A model generated the notes under the pieces. It had not been told where the DNA came from, made no database searches, and saw only the letters and a list, made by a program, of their open reading frames with translations. A stretch of DNA of 64,000 bases, taken from Flavobacterium sp. JAS (lineage in GTDB: Bacteria > Bacteroidota > Bacteroidia > Flavobacteriales > Flavobacteriaceae). The stretch spans positions 434,001 to 498,000 of the forward strand of contig NZ_JAJMOX010000002.1 of NCBI RefSeq assembly GCF_020991455.1, given 5' to 3'. Positions 18,232 through 27,652 of this stretch are shown here, one piece after another. Every line of letters begins with the position of its first letter. The stretch's first letter is position 1. The position numbers were made by a program, and so were the translations under genes.

Positions 18232-18996
18232 TTATAACATCATTCCGCCAGAAACCTCTATGCGTTGCGCATTTACCCAACGCGCCTCTTGGGTGCATAA
18301 AAAAGCAACAACTCCGCCAATATCATCAGGTAAGCCAACTCTTGCTAAAGCGGTTAGAGAAGCTATCTGTTTGTTCATTTGCTCATTGTCACGAACAACT
18401 CCACCACCAAAATCAGTTTCGATTGCACCCGGAGCCACTACGTTTACTCTGATTTTTCTTTCGCCCAATTCCTTTGCCTGATATTTAGTCAACGTTTCAA
18501 TAGCACCTTTCATAGAAGCATAAGCCGCATAACCTGGGAAAGAAAATCTCGCTAGACCAGTTGAAATATTGACAATTCCGCCGCCGTCATTCATTACATT
18601 AAGCGCTTTTTGCGTTAAAAAGAAAGGCCCTTTGAACTGAATATTAGTCAATTGATCAAACTCAGCTTCAGTTGTCCCAATGAATGAATTATGAATTCCG
18701 ATTCCGGCATTGTTTACCAGAAAATCGAATTTATCGGTTTTAAAAGTGTCTTTTAAAGCCTCAGAAACACTTTTGAAAAAGCCATCAAATGTTCCCGAAT
18801 CCGCAACGTTCAATTGAAGTGAAGCTGCTTTTTGTCCTAAACTTTCGATTTCTTTGACAACTGAATCAGCTTCTTCTTTTTTACTGTTGTAGGTAATAAT
18901 TACATCGATTCCTTTTTTGGCAATTGCGATTGCCATATTTTTTCCTAAACCTCTGCTACCACCTGTAACAAGAGCTATTTTTGTATTTACTGCCAT
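18232..18996 (-). CDS. Short-chain dehydrogenase/reductase
   Basis: A 254-residue NAD(P)-dependent oxidoreductase of the classical SDR type. The cofactor loop is TGGSRGLG, the structural motif NNAG is present, and the catalytic Tyr and Lys lie in YAAYASMKG. The C-terminus has PGAIETDFGG. It resembles FabG-like 3-oxoacyl reductases, although in this setting it is more likely a general ketone or sugar dehydrogenase. It is followed by another SDR and an AraC regulator on the same strand, which suggests a small regulated set; a hairpin lies between the two SDR genes. Confidence 0.85.
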   Translation of the reverse strand: MAVNTKIALVTGGSRGLGKNMAIAIAKKGIDVIITYNSKKEEADSVVKEIESLGQKAASLQLNVADSGTFDGFFKSVSEALKDTFKTDKFDFLVNNAGIGIHNSFIGTTEAEFDQLTNIQFKGPFFLTQKALNVMNDGGGIVNISTGLARFSFPGYAAYASMKGAIETLTKYQAKELGERKIRVNVVAPGAIETDFGGGVVRDNEQMNKQIASLTALARVGLPDDIGGVVAFLCTQEARWVNAQRIEVSGGMML

Positions 18997-19050
18997 TTTA
19001 GTATGATCTTTATTGTTTGTTATCTGTGAAATGTTCGATGTGAGAATGTT

Positions 19051-19108
19051 AAATGTTAGATGTAAAAAGCAAAAAAGTAAGACATATTACTTCCCATATC
19101 TAACATTT
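19051..19108. terminator. Inverted repeat between the two SDR genes
   Basis: AAATGTTAGAT (19051-19061) pairs with ATCTAACATTT (19098-19108), an 11-bp stem with a long loop. Nearby, ATGTTcGATGT/ATGTTaGATGT also repeats directly. It may terminate the upstream SDR transcript. Confidence 0.5.
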
Positions 19109-19113
19109 CATAT

Positions 19114-19836
19114 TTAAGAGTGCATTGCATTAAAATGATTTCTCAAATCTTCTGCGCTTGCATGTAATCTGGTTTCGCTGGTTCCGAAAGTAAGTTCATT
19201 TTTTGCGTCTTTTAATTGTTCAAAAATTGAAAGGATAAAATCACTCACACTTGGATGTGCGTCGTGTAAACCAATACCTCCAAGATCTGTGTTCAAGGCC
19301 GGAGGAATGATTTCGATTACTTCGATATTTTTCTCTTTTAATAAATGACGAAGTGTTAAGGTAAACGAACGGAAGAATGCTTTTGTAGCCGAATAAACCG
19401 GAACTTTTGCAAAAGGCGAAAATGCCAATCCCGATGTTACATTCATTACGGTAGTAAGCGATTTTAATTGAATAAATAATGAGGTTAAATGCAGTGGAGC
19501 TTCAATATTGGTAGCGATTTCGGTTTTTGCACTTTGGTAGAAATCAGCATCGTTAACCGAAACCCATTTTTGAATTCCTGCATTATTAATTAAAACATTC
19601 AAATCACTGTGATTTTCTGCAATCCATTTATAAAGCGCAACGCGTTGTGTTTCACTCGATAAGTCACATACTTTTGTAATTACAGTTGGAAACTTTGCTT
19701 TAACTTCTTGCAAAACAGATTCACGTCTGCCAACGATAATTACAGTATTGTTTTCTTGTATAAATCTTTCAGTAAGTCCAAGCCCGATACCGCTTGCGCC
19801 ACCTGTTATTAAAATTTTGTTGTTTGATAAGTTCAT
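19114..19836 (-). CDS. SDR family oxidoreductase (DltE-like)
   Basis: A 240-residue short-chain dehydrogenase. The cofactor motif is ITGGASGIGLGL, NNAG occurs in the middle, and the catalytic motif is YSATK. The segment FRSFTLTLRHLLKEKNIEVIEIIPPALNTDL is typical of the DltE-like branch. The ATG at 19836 was preferred because the protein then begins directly before the Rossmann strand (MNLSNNKILITGG); a longer reading from 19866 adds ten basic residues. The AraC gene at 20910 lies upstream on the same strand and probably controls it. Confidence 0.85.
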   Translation of the reverse strand: MNLSNNKILITGGASGIGLGLTERFIQENNTVIIVGRRESVLQEVKAKFPTVITKVCDLSSETQRVALYKWIAENHSDLNVLINNAGIQKWVSVNDADFYQSAKTEIATNIEAPLHLTSLFIQLKSLTTVMNVTSGLAFSPFAKVPVYSATKAFFRSFTLTLRHLLKEKNIEVIEIIPPALNTDLGGIGLHDAHPSVSDFILSIFEQLKDAKNELTFGTSETRLHASAEDLRNHFNAMHS

Positions 19837-19986
19837 CTTTTTCGATCTTTTAAATTGATAGTACAAAGGTAGGAGCGAAGTAGAAGTGGGGAGTTGTAAA
19901 TATCAAACCGATGTTTGCAAAATTCAAATCACGAAAAAATAAATTCCAATTAATAAATTCCAAATTGAAAAATCTACAATCTAAAA

Positions 19987-20910
19987 TTAACTTCGGAATG
20001 CTAAAGGCGTAAAGGAAGTTTGTTTTTTAAAGAAATTAGAGAAATGTGCCAATTCTTCAAAACCTAAAGAAAAAGCGATTTCAGAGATGTTCCAATCTGT
20101 TTGTTTTAAAAGGATTTTGGCCTCGTTAGTTAATCTGCTACTGATTAATTCGGTGGTTGTTTTTCCGGTGTTTTCTTTTAAAACTTTGTTTAAATGATTA
20201 ACATGAACCGATAATCTTTCGGCAAAATCTTTGGCAGTTCTAAGCTCTAAACGTTGGTTTGGTGATTCTATTGGGAATTGCCTTTCTAGTAATTCAGCAA
20301 ATAAAGAAGAAACTCTCGCAGCCGAATTATGTTTAGAATACAACGCCGTTATAGGCTGTAATTTTTGTCCAAAGTGAATTAATTCAGCAACATAATTCCG
20401 AATCAAATCATATTTATAAATATAATCGGAGTTGATTTCTTTTTGTATTTTGTTGAAAATCAATTCTGCTTCTGCAACTTCTTCATCGGTAAGCTGAAAA
20501 ATAGGGTATCCGTCTGAAGCAAAAATAGGAAGTTCGTCCAGGTCAATTCCGCTTTTGTTTTTGGATAAAAATTCACTGGTAAACACACAAAACTGCCCAG
20601 ACTGATTCATGTCTTGTGGCAGATAATTATAAGGAATTTTAGGTGTAGCAAATAAAAGCCCTTGTTTTTCAATTTCGATTATTTTATCGGCATATTCGGC
20701 TCTATTTTTACCCTTTATCAAACTTATTTTATAATAAGCCCGTCGGTCATAAGGCATATTAGGTTTCTCTTTTAGTCTTTCATAAAGTTCTTTTATATCA
20801 AAAACATTAAAGTGACCTATTTCTTTTTTGATGCCGTTGGGTAATAATGAACTTGGTTCGACAGTGGTACCTTTGGTGATATCTTCGTAAAATGAATCTA
20901 GTGATTTCAT
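19987..20910 (-). CDS. AraC family transcriptional regulator
   Basis: A 307-residue regulator with an N-terminal ligand-sensing region (FNVFDIKELYERL, then FCVFTSEFLSK) and a C-terminal AraC domain: LSVHVNHLNKVLKENTGKTT and WNISEIAFSLGFEELAHFSNFF. It belongs to the branch commonly encoded beside short-chain dehydrogenases in Flavobacteria. The SDR gene at 19836 starts 150 bp downstream on the same strand, and is its likely target. The inducing signal is unknown. Confidence 0.87.
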   Translation of the reverse strand: MKSLDSFYEDITKGTTVEPSSLLPNGIKKEIGHFNVFDIKELYERLKEKPNMPYDRRAYYKISLIKGKNRAEYADKIIEIEKQGLLFATPKIPYNYLPQDMNQSGQFCVFTSEFLSKNKSGIDLDELPIFASDGYPIFQLTDEEVAEAELIFNKIQKEINSDYIYKYDLIRNYVAELIHFGQKLQPITALYSKHNSAARVSSLFAELLERQFPIESPNQRLELRTAKDFAERLSVHVNHLNKVLKENTGKTTTELISSRLTNEAKILLKQTDWNISEIAFSLGFEELAHFSNFFKKQTSFTPLAFRS

Positions 20911-21004
20911 GAGAGAGGAATTGTAAAATTCAAATATACGAAAATTAAAAAGAATGTTTTTTTAGTTTCAGGTTTTCTTTGTTTCAGGTTTATAACGTTG
21001 TCTA

Positions 21005-21188
21005 AATTTAACCGCAAAGTGCGCTAGGATTTTAATTAAAGAATACTAGCTTATTTCTCAAAGTCGCAAGGACACAAAGTTTATTTTCTTTGCGCCTTAG
21101 CGAGATTAAATAAAAGCAACTTTGCGAACCTTGCATACAGCCCTGGCGTGCTTTGTGGTTAAAACAAACTTCCCTGAACAAGCTCAGG
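21005..21188. repeat. Dispersed repeat-like intergenic DNA
   Basis: Contains phrases such as CGCAAAGTGCGC, GTCGCAAGGACACAAAG and CTTTGCGCCTTAGCG, which have the look of repeats scattered between Flavobacterium genes. It ends in the short palindrome CCTGAACAAGCTCAGG (21173-21188), which runs into the 3' end of the 2'-5' RNA ligase-like gene. This rests on pattern recall, not on a search. Confidence 0.4.
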
Positions 21189-21719
21189 TTGAGGATTACT
21201 GCCAAAAGGAAAAGTATCAATTAAAAAAAACTGTTTCTTAATTGGATCAAATTCTCTTAGAACAATAGTATCACACAAAAAGTCCATATCGATTGTTGTA
21301 AAAAGTTTAGAAGCTATTTTAATACTTTCGGGCGTTAATCTTCGTCCGATAGAAATATGAGGGTCATTGCTTTTTGTTAGTTTTGAAAGTTGCAATGCAT
21401 CCTGAGTTTTTTTCATGATGGGCTTTAAATTTGCTTTCGAATCTTCACTTGGAGCAATGAAAAAAGCGCCACTATCATAAGAATCATAATGATCTAAATA
21501 TACCTGAAAAGGCATAAAAGTATCACAGATTTTAATGAGTTTCTGTTTGAATTTATCGATTTGAGATTCTTCAATTGTGAATTCGCAAATCGTGATATGT
21601 GCCACAGAATTCTTGCTGTTAAACCAACCAACTTTATCCGCTAAAAGTTCTTTCATTGTTTTGATCGAATCAATTGCAGCTTGCGAAGGATGAATCACAA
21701 CGGAATATTTCTTTTCCAT
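21159..21719 (-). CDS. 2'-5' RNA ligase superfamily protein
   Basis: A 186-residue protein of the 2H phosphoesterase superfamily. The two HxT/S motifs are seen as AHITICEF and PHISIGR, separated by about 80 residues as expected. Family members hydrolyse or ligate 2',5' or cyclic phosphodiester bonds in RNA or small nucleotides. The last ~10 residues (PQPELVQGSLF) are encoded by a repeat-like palindrome, so the C-terminus may have been replaced by inserted DNA. It is followed by dispersed repeats and has no operon partner in sight. Confidence 0.85.
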   Translation of the reverse strand: MEKKYSVVIHPSQAAIDSIKTMKELLADKVGWFNSKNSVAHITICEFTIEESQIDKFKQKLIKICDTFMPFQVYLDHYDSYDSGAFFIAPSEDSKANLKPIMKKTQDALQLSKLTKSNDPHISIGRRLTPESIKIASKLFTTIDMDFLCDTIVLREFDPIKKQFFLIDTFPFGSNPQPELVQGSLF

Positions 21720-21770
21720 TTTTTAGATTGGTTTATTTGCTTAGAAAATAGTTTTACTTAACGTGTTGAT

Positions 21771-22013
21771 CTATGTCTTTTTTGAAACGAATTTTCTTAG
21801 TAGTAAATAAATTAAAACAAGGAATAATATAATTCCTAAATAAAAAGATATAATAACTGCAAAATAAGATATATAATATATTAAAATTCCAAAAGGATTG
21901 TTATAAAGATCAAATTTATCGAGCAAAATAAATAAAAACCATGAAAGTAAAATCACGAACAGGCATCCTAAAAATAATTTGAATACACGCGTTATTTTCT
22001 TATCGTTCATCAT
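21771..22013 (-). CDS. Small two-helix membrane protein
   Basis: An 80-residue hydrophobic protein with two predicted membrane helices (residues ~14-31 and ~42-70) and basic ends. I do not recognise a family. It begins 3 bp after the stop... of nothing on its own strand: the CocE-type hydrolase gene (22017-24278) lies immediately upstream in transcription, and its stop is only 3 bp before this start. The two are therefore surely on one transcript, which supports this as a real gene. Confidence 0.55.
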   Translation of the reverse strand: MMNDKKITRVFKLFLGCLFVILLSWFLFILLDKFDLYNNPFGILIYYISYFAVIISFYLGIILFLVLIYLLLRKFVSKKT

Positions 22014-22016
22014 TAA

Positions 22017-24278
22017 TTACTGTTTTAAAATTGGGAGCGTAATAGAACTGTTTGTGTACCACTTTATTTTAAGAGGTTCTTTGGCGTCGGCGATTGTTTC
22101 AGAACTAACATCTTTACCGGAACCATAATTAACTTCCCAATTTGGATTTTTATTTGCACCCATTACAATTACAATTGAACTTCCTTTTTGTAGTTCTTTC
22201 GAAATGATAAAGGTTTGATTAATGTTGATCGTTTCAATTTTGTTTGGAGTCAATAATTGTCTTTTAGTTCTGTCTTTGGCAAGGCTGGCTCTTTGTATAT
22301 TGTTGGTCAAAGCAAAATATTTACCATTAGCAGTTTTTTCGTAAAGCTGCACTTCCATATCGATATCTTTTTTGTTGGTGCTTATTTTTAAAGAAGCTTT
22401 TAATGAACCACTAATAATTAATGGTTCTGTGATAGGATCACTTTCAAAAACCAATAGCTGTTTTTCAGGTTTTAAAACAGAATCGATAACCCTTGGGAAA
22501 CCATTTACATAATCATCAGTATAGATATTAATCTCAGAGCGATCTGTAAAATCAACAATCTGATCAAAAGAAGTCACTTTTTTGGAAGCTGTTTTTTGCA
22601 GTGAATATTTCTTATCGTTATTGGCCAGATAAAAAGTAAGATCCTGATTGTGCATTTTATCTAAAGAAGCAACGCTTTTCCATTTGTTTTTGCCCATGAT
22701 TTCAAAATTTACTTTATCTTTTAAAATCTCCGGACGTTTAGCGTCTTTTAAAATATAATCAAACCATTGAAAAACAATCGCATTTATCGGAATTATAGCG
22801 GCTTCATCTATGGTGTATCCTCCTAATTCTTTTTTTGGAGATCTTTGCGATCCTCCGTGATCGTAAGGTCCAATGATTAGGTAATAATTGTCTGTTTTAT
22901 TGTATTTCTGATATTGATTATAATAATACATTGCACCAAGCTGATCGTCATCGTAATATCCTGTCGTGCTTAAAATGGGAATATTTATATTGGCAAAAGC
23001 TTCTTTTTGAGGCGTCATATCTTGCCAATATTTATCATAAGCGGGATGATCTAACCATCTTTGAAACAGGGGTGAAGGATTACCTTCTATTTGATCTAAA
23101 GTTCTAAAACTACTTCCTGTTTTGTAATATTGGGCAAAAACTTCATCCCATTTTTTACTGTTTTGAAAATCATTGAAATCTGTTAATTTATTATTTGCTA
23201 CAAAATGAATCCATCTTAAAGAGTAACTCATAAAGATACCATTTTGCATAGGAAAATCAATTCCTGCACCAACAGAAACCTGTGGTACAATTGTTTTTAA
23301 GGCAGGATGTACTTTTTTCATGGCACTCCATTGTGCAAATCCTAAATAACTTCCACCGTATAAACCTATTTTGCCATTACACCAGGATTGTTTACTTATC
23401 CAATCCAGAATATGATAAGCGTCATCGCCATCGTGTTCATAAGGTTCAATTTGATCATTACTTAAACGTTTACCTCTTGTATTAGCCACAAAACCTACAT
23501 AACCCATATTGGCAATTTCTTTGCATTGACTTAATTCATTTCCGGCATAAATATTATATCTCATGACCACGGGTTGTGGCTCAGATACATTTTTCTTTTT
23601 AACCATAGTGCCAGAAACGGTGCTTCCGTTTGGTAATGTAATAATGATGTCTTTATCAATGATATAAGTGTCGGCCTCTATTTGTGCAATTATTTTGCTT
23701 GCAATAGAAAGTGTTTTGCTATATATAAAATATCGGGAATACTGTCTGCATAAAACTGCTGCATCTTCGATACTAATGCTATCATTTTCTTGAGCAACTT
23801 TTAATTTAGATTCGTAGTTGTTTTTTATTTCATCAAATTTTATTTCATAATAGCCTTCGGCCCAGGTTTTTCCATCGTTGTCTAAACTATTGTATAATTT
23901 GTAAAATTCAAAAGTATAGATGTTTTCAAAATCTGTTTTTGATTTTGGTTCTTTTGTAATTGTTCTGGCATAGGTTTTATAGATAAATCCCATCGGTCTG
24001 TTTACAATACTGTCACCCAATATTTCTTGTGAATAGGTGACAAAATTTTGTTGCATTGCTTTGTATTCTCCGGCAACAAATTGTATTCTTGCGTAGCTGT
24101 CTAAAAAAGTACCTTTATTATCGTTTTTGTAAACCGGTAATAGTTTTTTTGCTAATAAAGGCAAGCTTTTACTAAGTGTCAAGCTATCCTTATAGTTGCT
24201 TTTATCGAAATATATTTTTTGTGAAGTTCCTATTTGAAAGCAGAAACAGACTAATAGTGCAATGATACTTTTTTTCAT
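22017..24278 (-). CDS. CocE/NonD family hydrolase (X-Pro dipeptidyl-peptidase S15-like)
   Basis: A 753-residue exported serine hydrolase with an N-terminal signal peptide (IIALLVCFCFQIGTS). Residues ~30-210 form an extra N-terminal helical region. The alpha/beta hydrolase core follows, with the nucleophile in GLYGGSYLGFAQW, an Asp-rich YYDDDQ segment and the His in IGPYDHGGSQ, which complete the Ser-Asp-His triad. The last ~200 residues match the beta-sandwich C-terminal domain of this family (LIISGSLKASLKIS, ITIDMEV-like strand). Relatives cleave X-Pro dipeptides, glutaryl-cephalosporins or cocaine esters. The natural substrate here is not clear. Its last codons abut the small membrane protein gene at 22013. 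Confidence 0.88.
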   Translation of the reverse strand: MKKSIIALLVCFCFQIGTSQKIYFDKSNYKDSLTLSKSLPLLAKKLLPVYKNDNKGTFLDSYARIQFVAGEYKAMQQNFVTYSQEILGDSIVNRPMGFIYKTYARTITKEPKSKTDFENIYTFEFYKLYNSLDNDGKTWAEGYYEIKFDEIKNNYESKLKVAQENDSISIEDAAVLCRQYSRYFIYSKTLSIASKIIAQIEADTYIIDKDIIITLPNGSTVSGTMVKKKNVSEPQPVVMRYNIYAGNELSQCKEIANMGYVGFVANTRGKRLSNDQIEPYEHDGDDAYHILDWISKQSWCNGKIGLYGGSYLGFAQWSAMKKVHPALKTIVPQVSVGAGIDFPMQNGIFMSYSLRWIHFVANNKLTDFNDFQNSKKWDEVFAQYYKTGSSFRTLDQIEGNPSPLFQRWLDHPAYDKYWQDMTPQKEAFANINIPILSTTGYYDDDQLGAMYYYNQYQKYNKTDNYYLIIGPYDHGGSQRSPKKELGGYTIDEAAIIPINAIVFQWFDYILKDAKRPEILKDKVNFEIMGKNKWKSVASLDKMHNQDLTFYLANNDKKYSLQKTASKKVTSFDQIVDFTDRSEINIYTDDYVNGFPRVIDSVLKPEKQLLVFESDPITEPLIISGSLKASLKISTNKKDIDMEVQLYEKTANGKYFALTNNIQRASLAKDRTKRQLLTPNKIETININQTFIISKELQKGSSIVIVMGANKNPNWEVNYGSGKDVSSETIADAKEPLKIKWYTNSSITLPILKQ

Positions 24279-24412
24279 GCCCGGAAATTTATTTTTGAGG
24301 TATTGGTTTAAATTTGTTTTCCCAAAAATACTATAAATTTCTTATTAATCGATCTGTCTTATTTTGAATTTAAATTCAAATAAAAAGGAATTGAATCTAC
24401 GATTCTTTACAA

Positions 24413-25780
24413 TTAGAATTTAAATTGTGCCGTTAAAGCTGCATAAAAATAATCTTTTCCTGTTCCAACTTCTTTTAAGAATGCTCCGGGATCAAACCAG
24501 CCAGTTTCTAATGTAAAGGATAGAAAAGCATTGGCAGTGTAATCTAAATTTGCAATTAATTGAGAACCGATAAAACGCTCAGTTGTATCTTTTCCCGAAT
24601 ACAATAATTGCATATTTGGCGCGTATAAGCCATCGCTTAAAGATTGTCTCCAGAAAATATCATAATCTAATCCGAGCCCTAATTTTTCAGTTAAAGTAAA
24701 ATTAATCGAAGGATGAATATCAATTAAATTGGATGGACCAATTAAAGCGACTAATCCAAAATAAGCACCTCTTGGATATAAGGGATTAAAGGTTTGTAAA
24801 TGATTATCATCTGAATGTTTATCTCCTGAGATAATTTCTGTTTTAAGTCCGATTTCGGGACTGAATTTTATATTTTCGAAAGTATAACAAGCAAAAGAGG
24901 AAAGTGTCCAGGCTGAGATTGTTTTCTGATTTAGGGTTCCGAATTGATATAATCCTTCGAAATCATATTTCCAGTTTCCTTTGTTTTTCCAAATTCTAGT
25001 TCCAATAGATTGTCTGTTTTCCTGGCCGATTGCATCGTCAAAAACGGCTCTTTTTTTCCATAAACCTAAATAATAGAAATCGATATTCTGAATAAATGGT
25101 ACTTTATGAAGTACGGTATAATTTCCCCAGAATTGAGCATTTTCATTAAAACTATCATTAAAAGTTCCGGTTTTATTGGCAATTGGATGGGTGTAAAAAG
25201 CATCTGTTTGCCAGTTGTTGTTTTTATAAAATAATTTAAGGGCATCAAAAGCAAGTCGGCTGTTAGGACCTTCACGAACTGCTATTAAACGCTGCGAACC
25301 ATATGACATTTCCTGTCTTCCGGAGCGTAATGTAAATCGTTGGTTTTGAGTTTTGATAAAATCAATATCTAAAAAAGCCTGATGAAAATCCAGTTGGTTT
25401 TCGTCAACGGGACTTGGATCAATCTTACTGTTGGCTAAACTGCTTTGCAATTCAACAAAAGTTCTGAAAATTCCCAAATGAACATCCCCATGAAGCAGAT
25501 AACGGGAGAGTAAATATCCGTCGCCTTCATCCGAATCATCACCCCATTTATCATTTACCGTGTAGGTATATTGCAATCTTGCTTCACCGCCAATTGTAGC
25601 GTAATAGTTATCGTTTTTCCCTAAGGGAATATACTTGATTTTCTCGTACCAATTTCTGGTAGAATCCTTTAAATAGGTCAAATCATCGTCATATCGCAGC
25701 TTTTGAAAAACTGGTCTTTGCTGTGCATTTGCAGAAAAAATAATTCCCAAAAGCAACAATAATCGCAATGGCGTTTTCAT
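24413..25780 (-). CDS. Alginate-export-like outer membrane porin
   Basis: A 455-residue outer membrane protein with a signal peptide (LLLLGIIFSANAQQ), alternating beta strands, and an aromatic C-terminus (YFYAALTAQFKF) typical of barrels inserted by the BAM machinery. Segments such as GEARLQYTYTVNDKWG and LRSGRQEMSYGSQRLIAVREGPNSR resemble the alginate_exp family (PF13372). It lies 3 bp after the amidohydrolase gene on the same transcript, so it may take up the substrate or release the product of that enzyme. Confidence 0.78.
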   Translation of the reverse strand: MKTPLRLLLLLGIIFSANAQQRPVFQKLRYDDDLTYLKDSTRNWYEKIKYIPLGKNDNYYATIGGEARLQYTYTVNDKWGDDSDEGDGYLLSRYLLHGDVHLGIFRTFVELQSSLANSKIDPSPVDENQLDFHQAFLDIDFIKTQNQRFTLRSGRQEMSYGSQRLIAVREGPNSRLAFDALKLFYKNNNWQTDAFYTHPIANKTGTFNDSFNENAQFWGNYTVLHKVPFIQNIDFYYLGLWKKRAVFDDAIGQENRQSIGTRIWKNKGNWKYDFEGLYQFGTLNQKTISAWTLSSFACYTFENIKFSPEIGLKTEIISGDKHSDDNHLQTFNPLYPRGAYFGLVALIGPSNLIDIHPSINFTLTEKLGLGLDYDIFWRQSLSDGLYAPNMQLLYSGKDTTERFIGSQLIANLDYTANAFLSFTLETGWFDPGAFLKEVGTGKDYFYAALTAQFKF

Positions 25781-25783
25781 AGC

Positions 25784-27568
25784 TTAGTTTTTTTGATATC
25801 CACCAAAATAGTTTACTGGGCTCCAATCCGGAATTGCTTTTGGAGTTGGCGCGGCAAATGTTCTAAAATCATTATCGGCATAAACAACTTTTCCGTTTAC
25901 CACCGTAAGTTTCGATTCAATATTTAGGATTTTCTCTTCTGCGGTGTTGAAATAATCATCAGAAAGAATTGCAAAATCGGCAAGATTGTTTTCTTTTAGC
26001 ATTCCACGATCTTTTTCTAAGTTAATTAATTGCGCGCTTCCGTAAGTGAATAGTTTTAAAGCCGTTGTTCTGTCCTGAATATTCTCGTCCAGCATGTATT
26101 TTGTACCGCCTAGTGTTTTCCCTGTTGTTAACCAATATAAACCAACCCACGGATTGTAACTGGCAACACGGGTTCCGTCGGTTCCCATTCCAACTTTGAT
26201 TCCCATAGCAAGGATTTTCTTTAGCGGAACTGTATTTGCAGCTGCAGTTTTACCATATCTTTTGATAAAACTTTCTCCCTGATACGCCATTCTATGCTGA
26301 ATTGCCAAACCTCCATTTAAAGCTTTTATGCGTTGTAAGTTTTCTACAGAAACGGTTTCTCCGTGATCGAAAAACCATAAAAGTCCATTTAGTGGTGTTT
26401 CTTTATTGATGTCTTCAATAACATTCAAAAAACGGCTAATACTTTCGTTATAAGTGGCATGAATTCTAAAAGGCCATTTGTTTTTAATCAATAATGATAA
26501 AACTTCTTTTAGCTGGCCTTCCATTGCCGGACTTAATTCTGGTCTTGGTTTATCGAAATTTTCAAAATCTCCTGCGCTCATCACCAAATTTTCTCCGGCA
26601 CCTTGTGCATGATATTCTACTTTATCGGAATCATGATCGTCACAGCCCTCGCCAATTTCTACTGTGCTAACCCATTTTGAATAGTCATTTAATTCACTTC
26701 CGGCTTTTTGAGCAAATAAATAATACGGCATTCTAATTGTAAGTCCGTTGTCTTTGCACAAAGCGTTTGTTACGCCGTAGTCGCCTGGGAAGTTTTGAAA
26801 TCCACCGCCGGCATCAATAATGGCTGTTACGCCAAGACGATTCATTTCGGTCATAAATTGCTTGGTTGAATTTACTTTTTCCTCAGGAGTTAATTCAGGT
26901 AATTTTGAAAGTGTTGAGTATAAAATAAAAGCATTTGGTTCCGCCACTAATAATCCCGTTGGGTTTCCGGCAGCATCTTTTTCTACAAGTCCGCCATTTG
27001 GATTTGGAGTATTAGCATCAATTTTTAAGGCTTCTAAACCAGCTTTATTCAAATAAGCGTGACCGTATAAATGAAGAACGAATGTAGGAACATCACCAGT
27101 TGCTTGGTTTATTTCTTCTAAAGTTGGTAGTCTTTTTTCTTCAAACTGATAGGCATTCCATCCGCCAACAACGCGAACCCATTGTCCTTTTGGTGTTCTT
27201 TGTGCTTGTTCTTTCAGCATTGCCAAAGCTCTTTTTAAGGAACGAACGCCGTCCCAGCGTAATTCGGTATTAAAGAATCTTCCGCCGCGGATTATATGCA
27301 TGTGAGAATCAAATATTCCCGGAATAATCACTTTTCCTTTGGCATCGATTAGGGTTGTGTTTTTGTTTTTTAGTTTTAAAACATCGCTGTTTTTTCCGGT
27401 TTTCAGGATTTTTCCATCGGCCAGAGCCATAGCTTCAACAATTGTGTTTTTATCATCAAGGGTATGAATAAGTGCATGATGAACGATAAGTGTGGCACTT
27501 TTGCCTTGAGCGAAAATAGGGAGGGAGAGAATTAAAAGTAATGCTGGTAATATGGTTTTTAGTTTCAT
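25784..27568 (-). CDS. Exported amidohydrolase (YtcJ-like, Amidohydro_3)
   Basis: A 594-residue metal-dependent amidohydrolase. A signal peptide (ILPALLLILSLPIFAQG) puts it in the periplasm; the ATG at 27568 fits this, while the upstream reading to 27616 adds 16 residues before it. The N-terminal beta strand and IFDSHMHI metal motif, a later RIHATYNES strand, and MGTDGTRVASYNPW near the C-terminal end match the amidohydrolase superfamily, YtcJ branch. The substrate is unknown; relatives act on amides, imidazolones or formamides. Next gene, 3 bp away, is the porin. Confidence 0.87.
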   Translation of the reverse strand: MKLKTILPALLLILSLPIFAQGKSATLIVHHALIHTLDDKNTIVEAMALADGKILKTGKNSDVLKLKNKNTTLIDAKGKVIIPGIFDSHMHIIRGGRFFNTELRWDGVRSLKRALAMLKEQAQRTPKGQWVRVVGGWNAYQFEEKRLPTLEEINQATGDVPTFVLHLYGHAYLNKAGLEALKIDANTPNPNGGLVEKDAAGNPTGLLVAEPNAFILYSTLSKLPELTPEEKVNSTKQFMTEMNRLGVTAIIDAGGGFQNFPGDYGVTNALCKDNGLTIRMPYYLFAQKAGSELNDYSKWVSTVEIGEGCDDHDSDKVEYHAQGAGENLVMSAGDFENFDKPRPELSPAMEGQLKEVLSLLIKNKWPFRIHATYNESISRFLNVIEDINKETPLNGLLWFFDHGETVSVENLQRIKALNGGLAIQHRMAYQGESFIKRYGKTAAANTVPLKKILAMGIKVGMGTDGTRVASYNPWVGLYWLTTGKTLGGTKYMLDENIQDRTTALKLFTYGSAQLINLEKDRGMLKENNLADFAILSDDYFNTAEEKILNIESKLTVVNGKVVYADNDFRTFAAPTPKAIPDWSPVNYFGGYQKN

Positions 27569-27596
27569 GATCTTGGTTTTATGAGTTTTGTAATAA

Positions 27597-27624
27597 AAAG
27601 GGCTGTGACTCCGCACAGCCCTTT
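27597..27624 (-). terminator. Intrinsic terminator after the isochorismatase gene
   Basis: AAAGGGCTGTG and CACAGCCCTTT form a perfect 11-bp stem with a 6-nt loop. On the minus strand a T run follows. It lies between the isochorismatase gene and the amidohydrolase gene, so the two are probably separate transcription units. Confidence 0.85.
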
Positions 27625-27652
27625 AGGTAACCAATTAAGAGAAATCTATGAA

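Noticed and set aside
21032-21220. 62-residue minus-strand frame after the RNA ligase-like gene
   Set aside because: It lies in repeat-like DNA and overlaps the real gene; composition is not protein-like.
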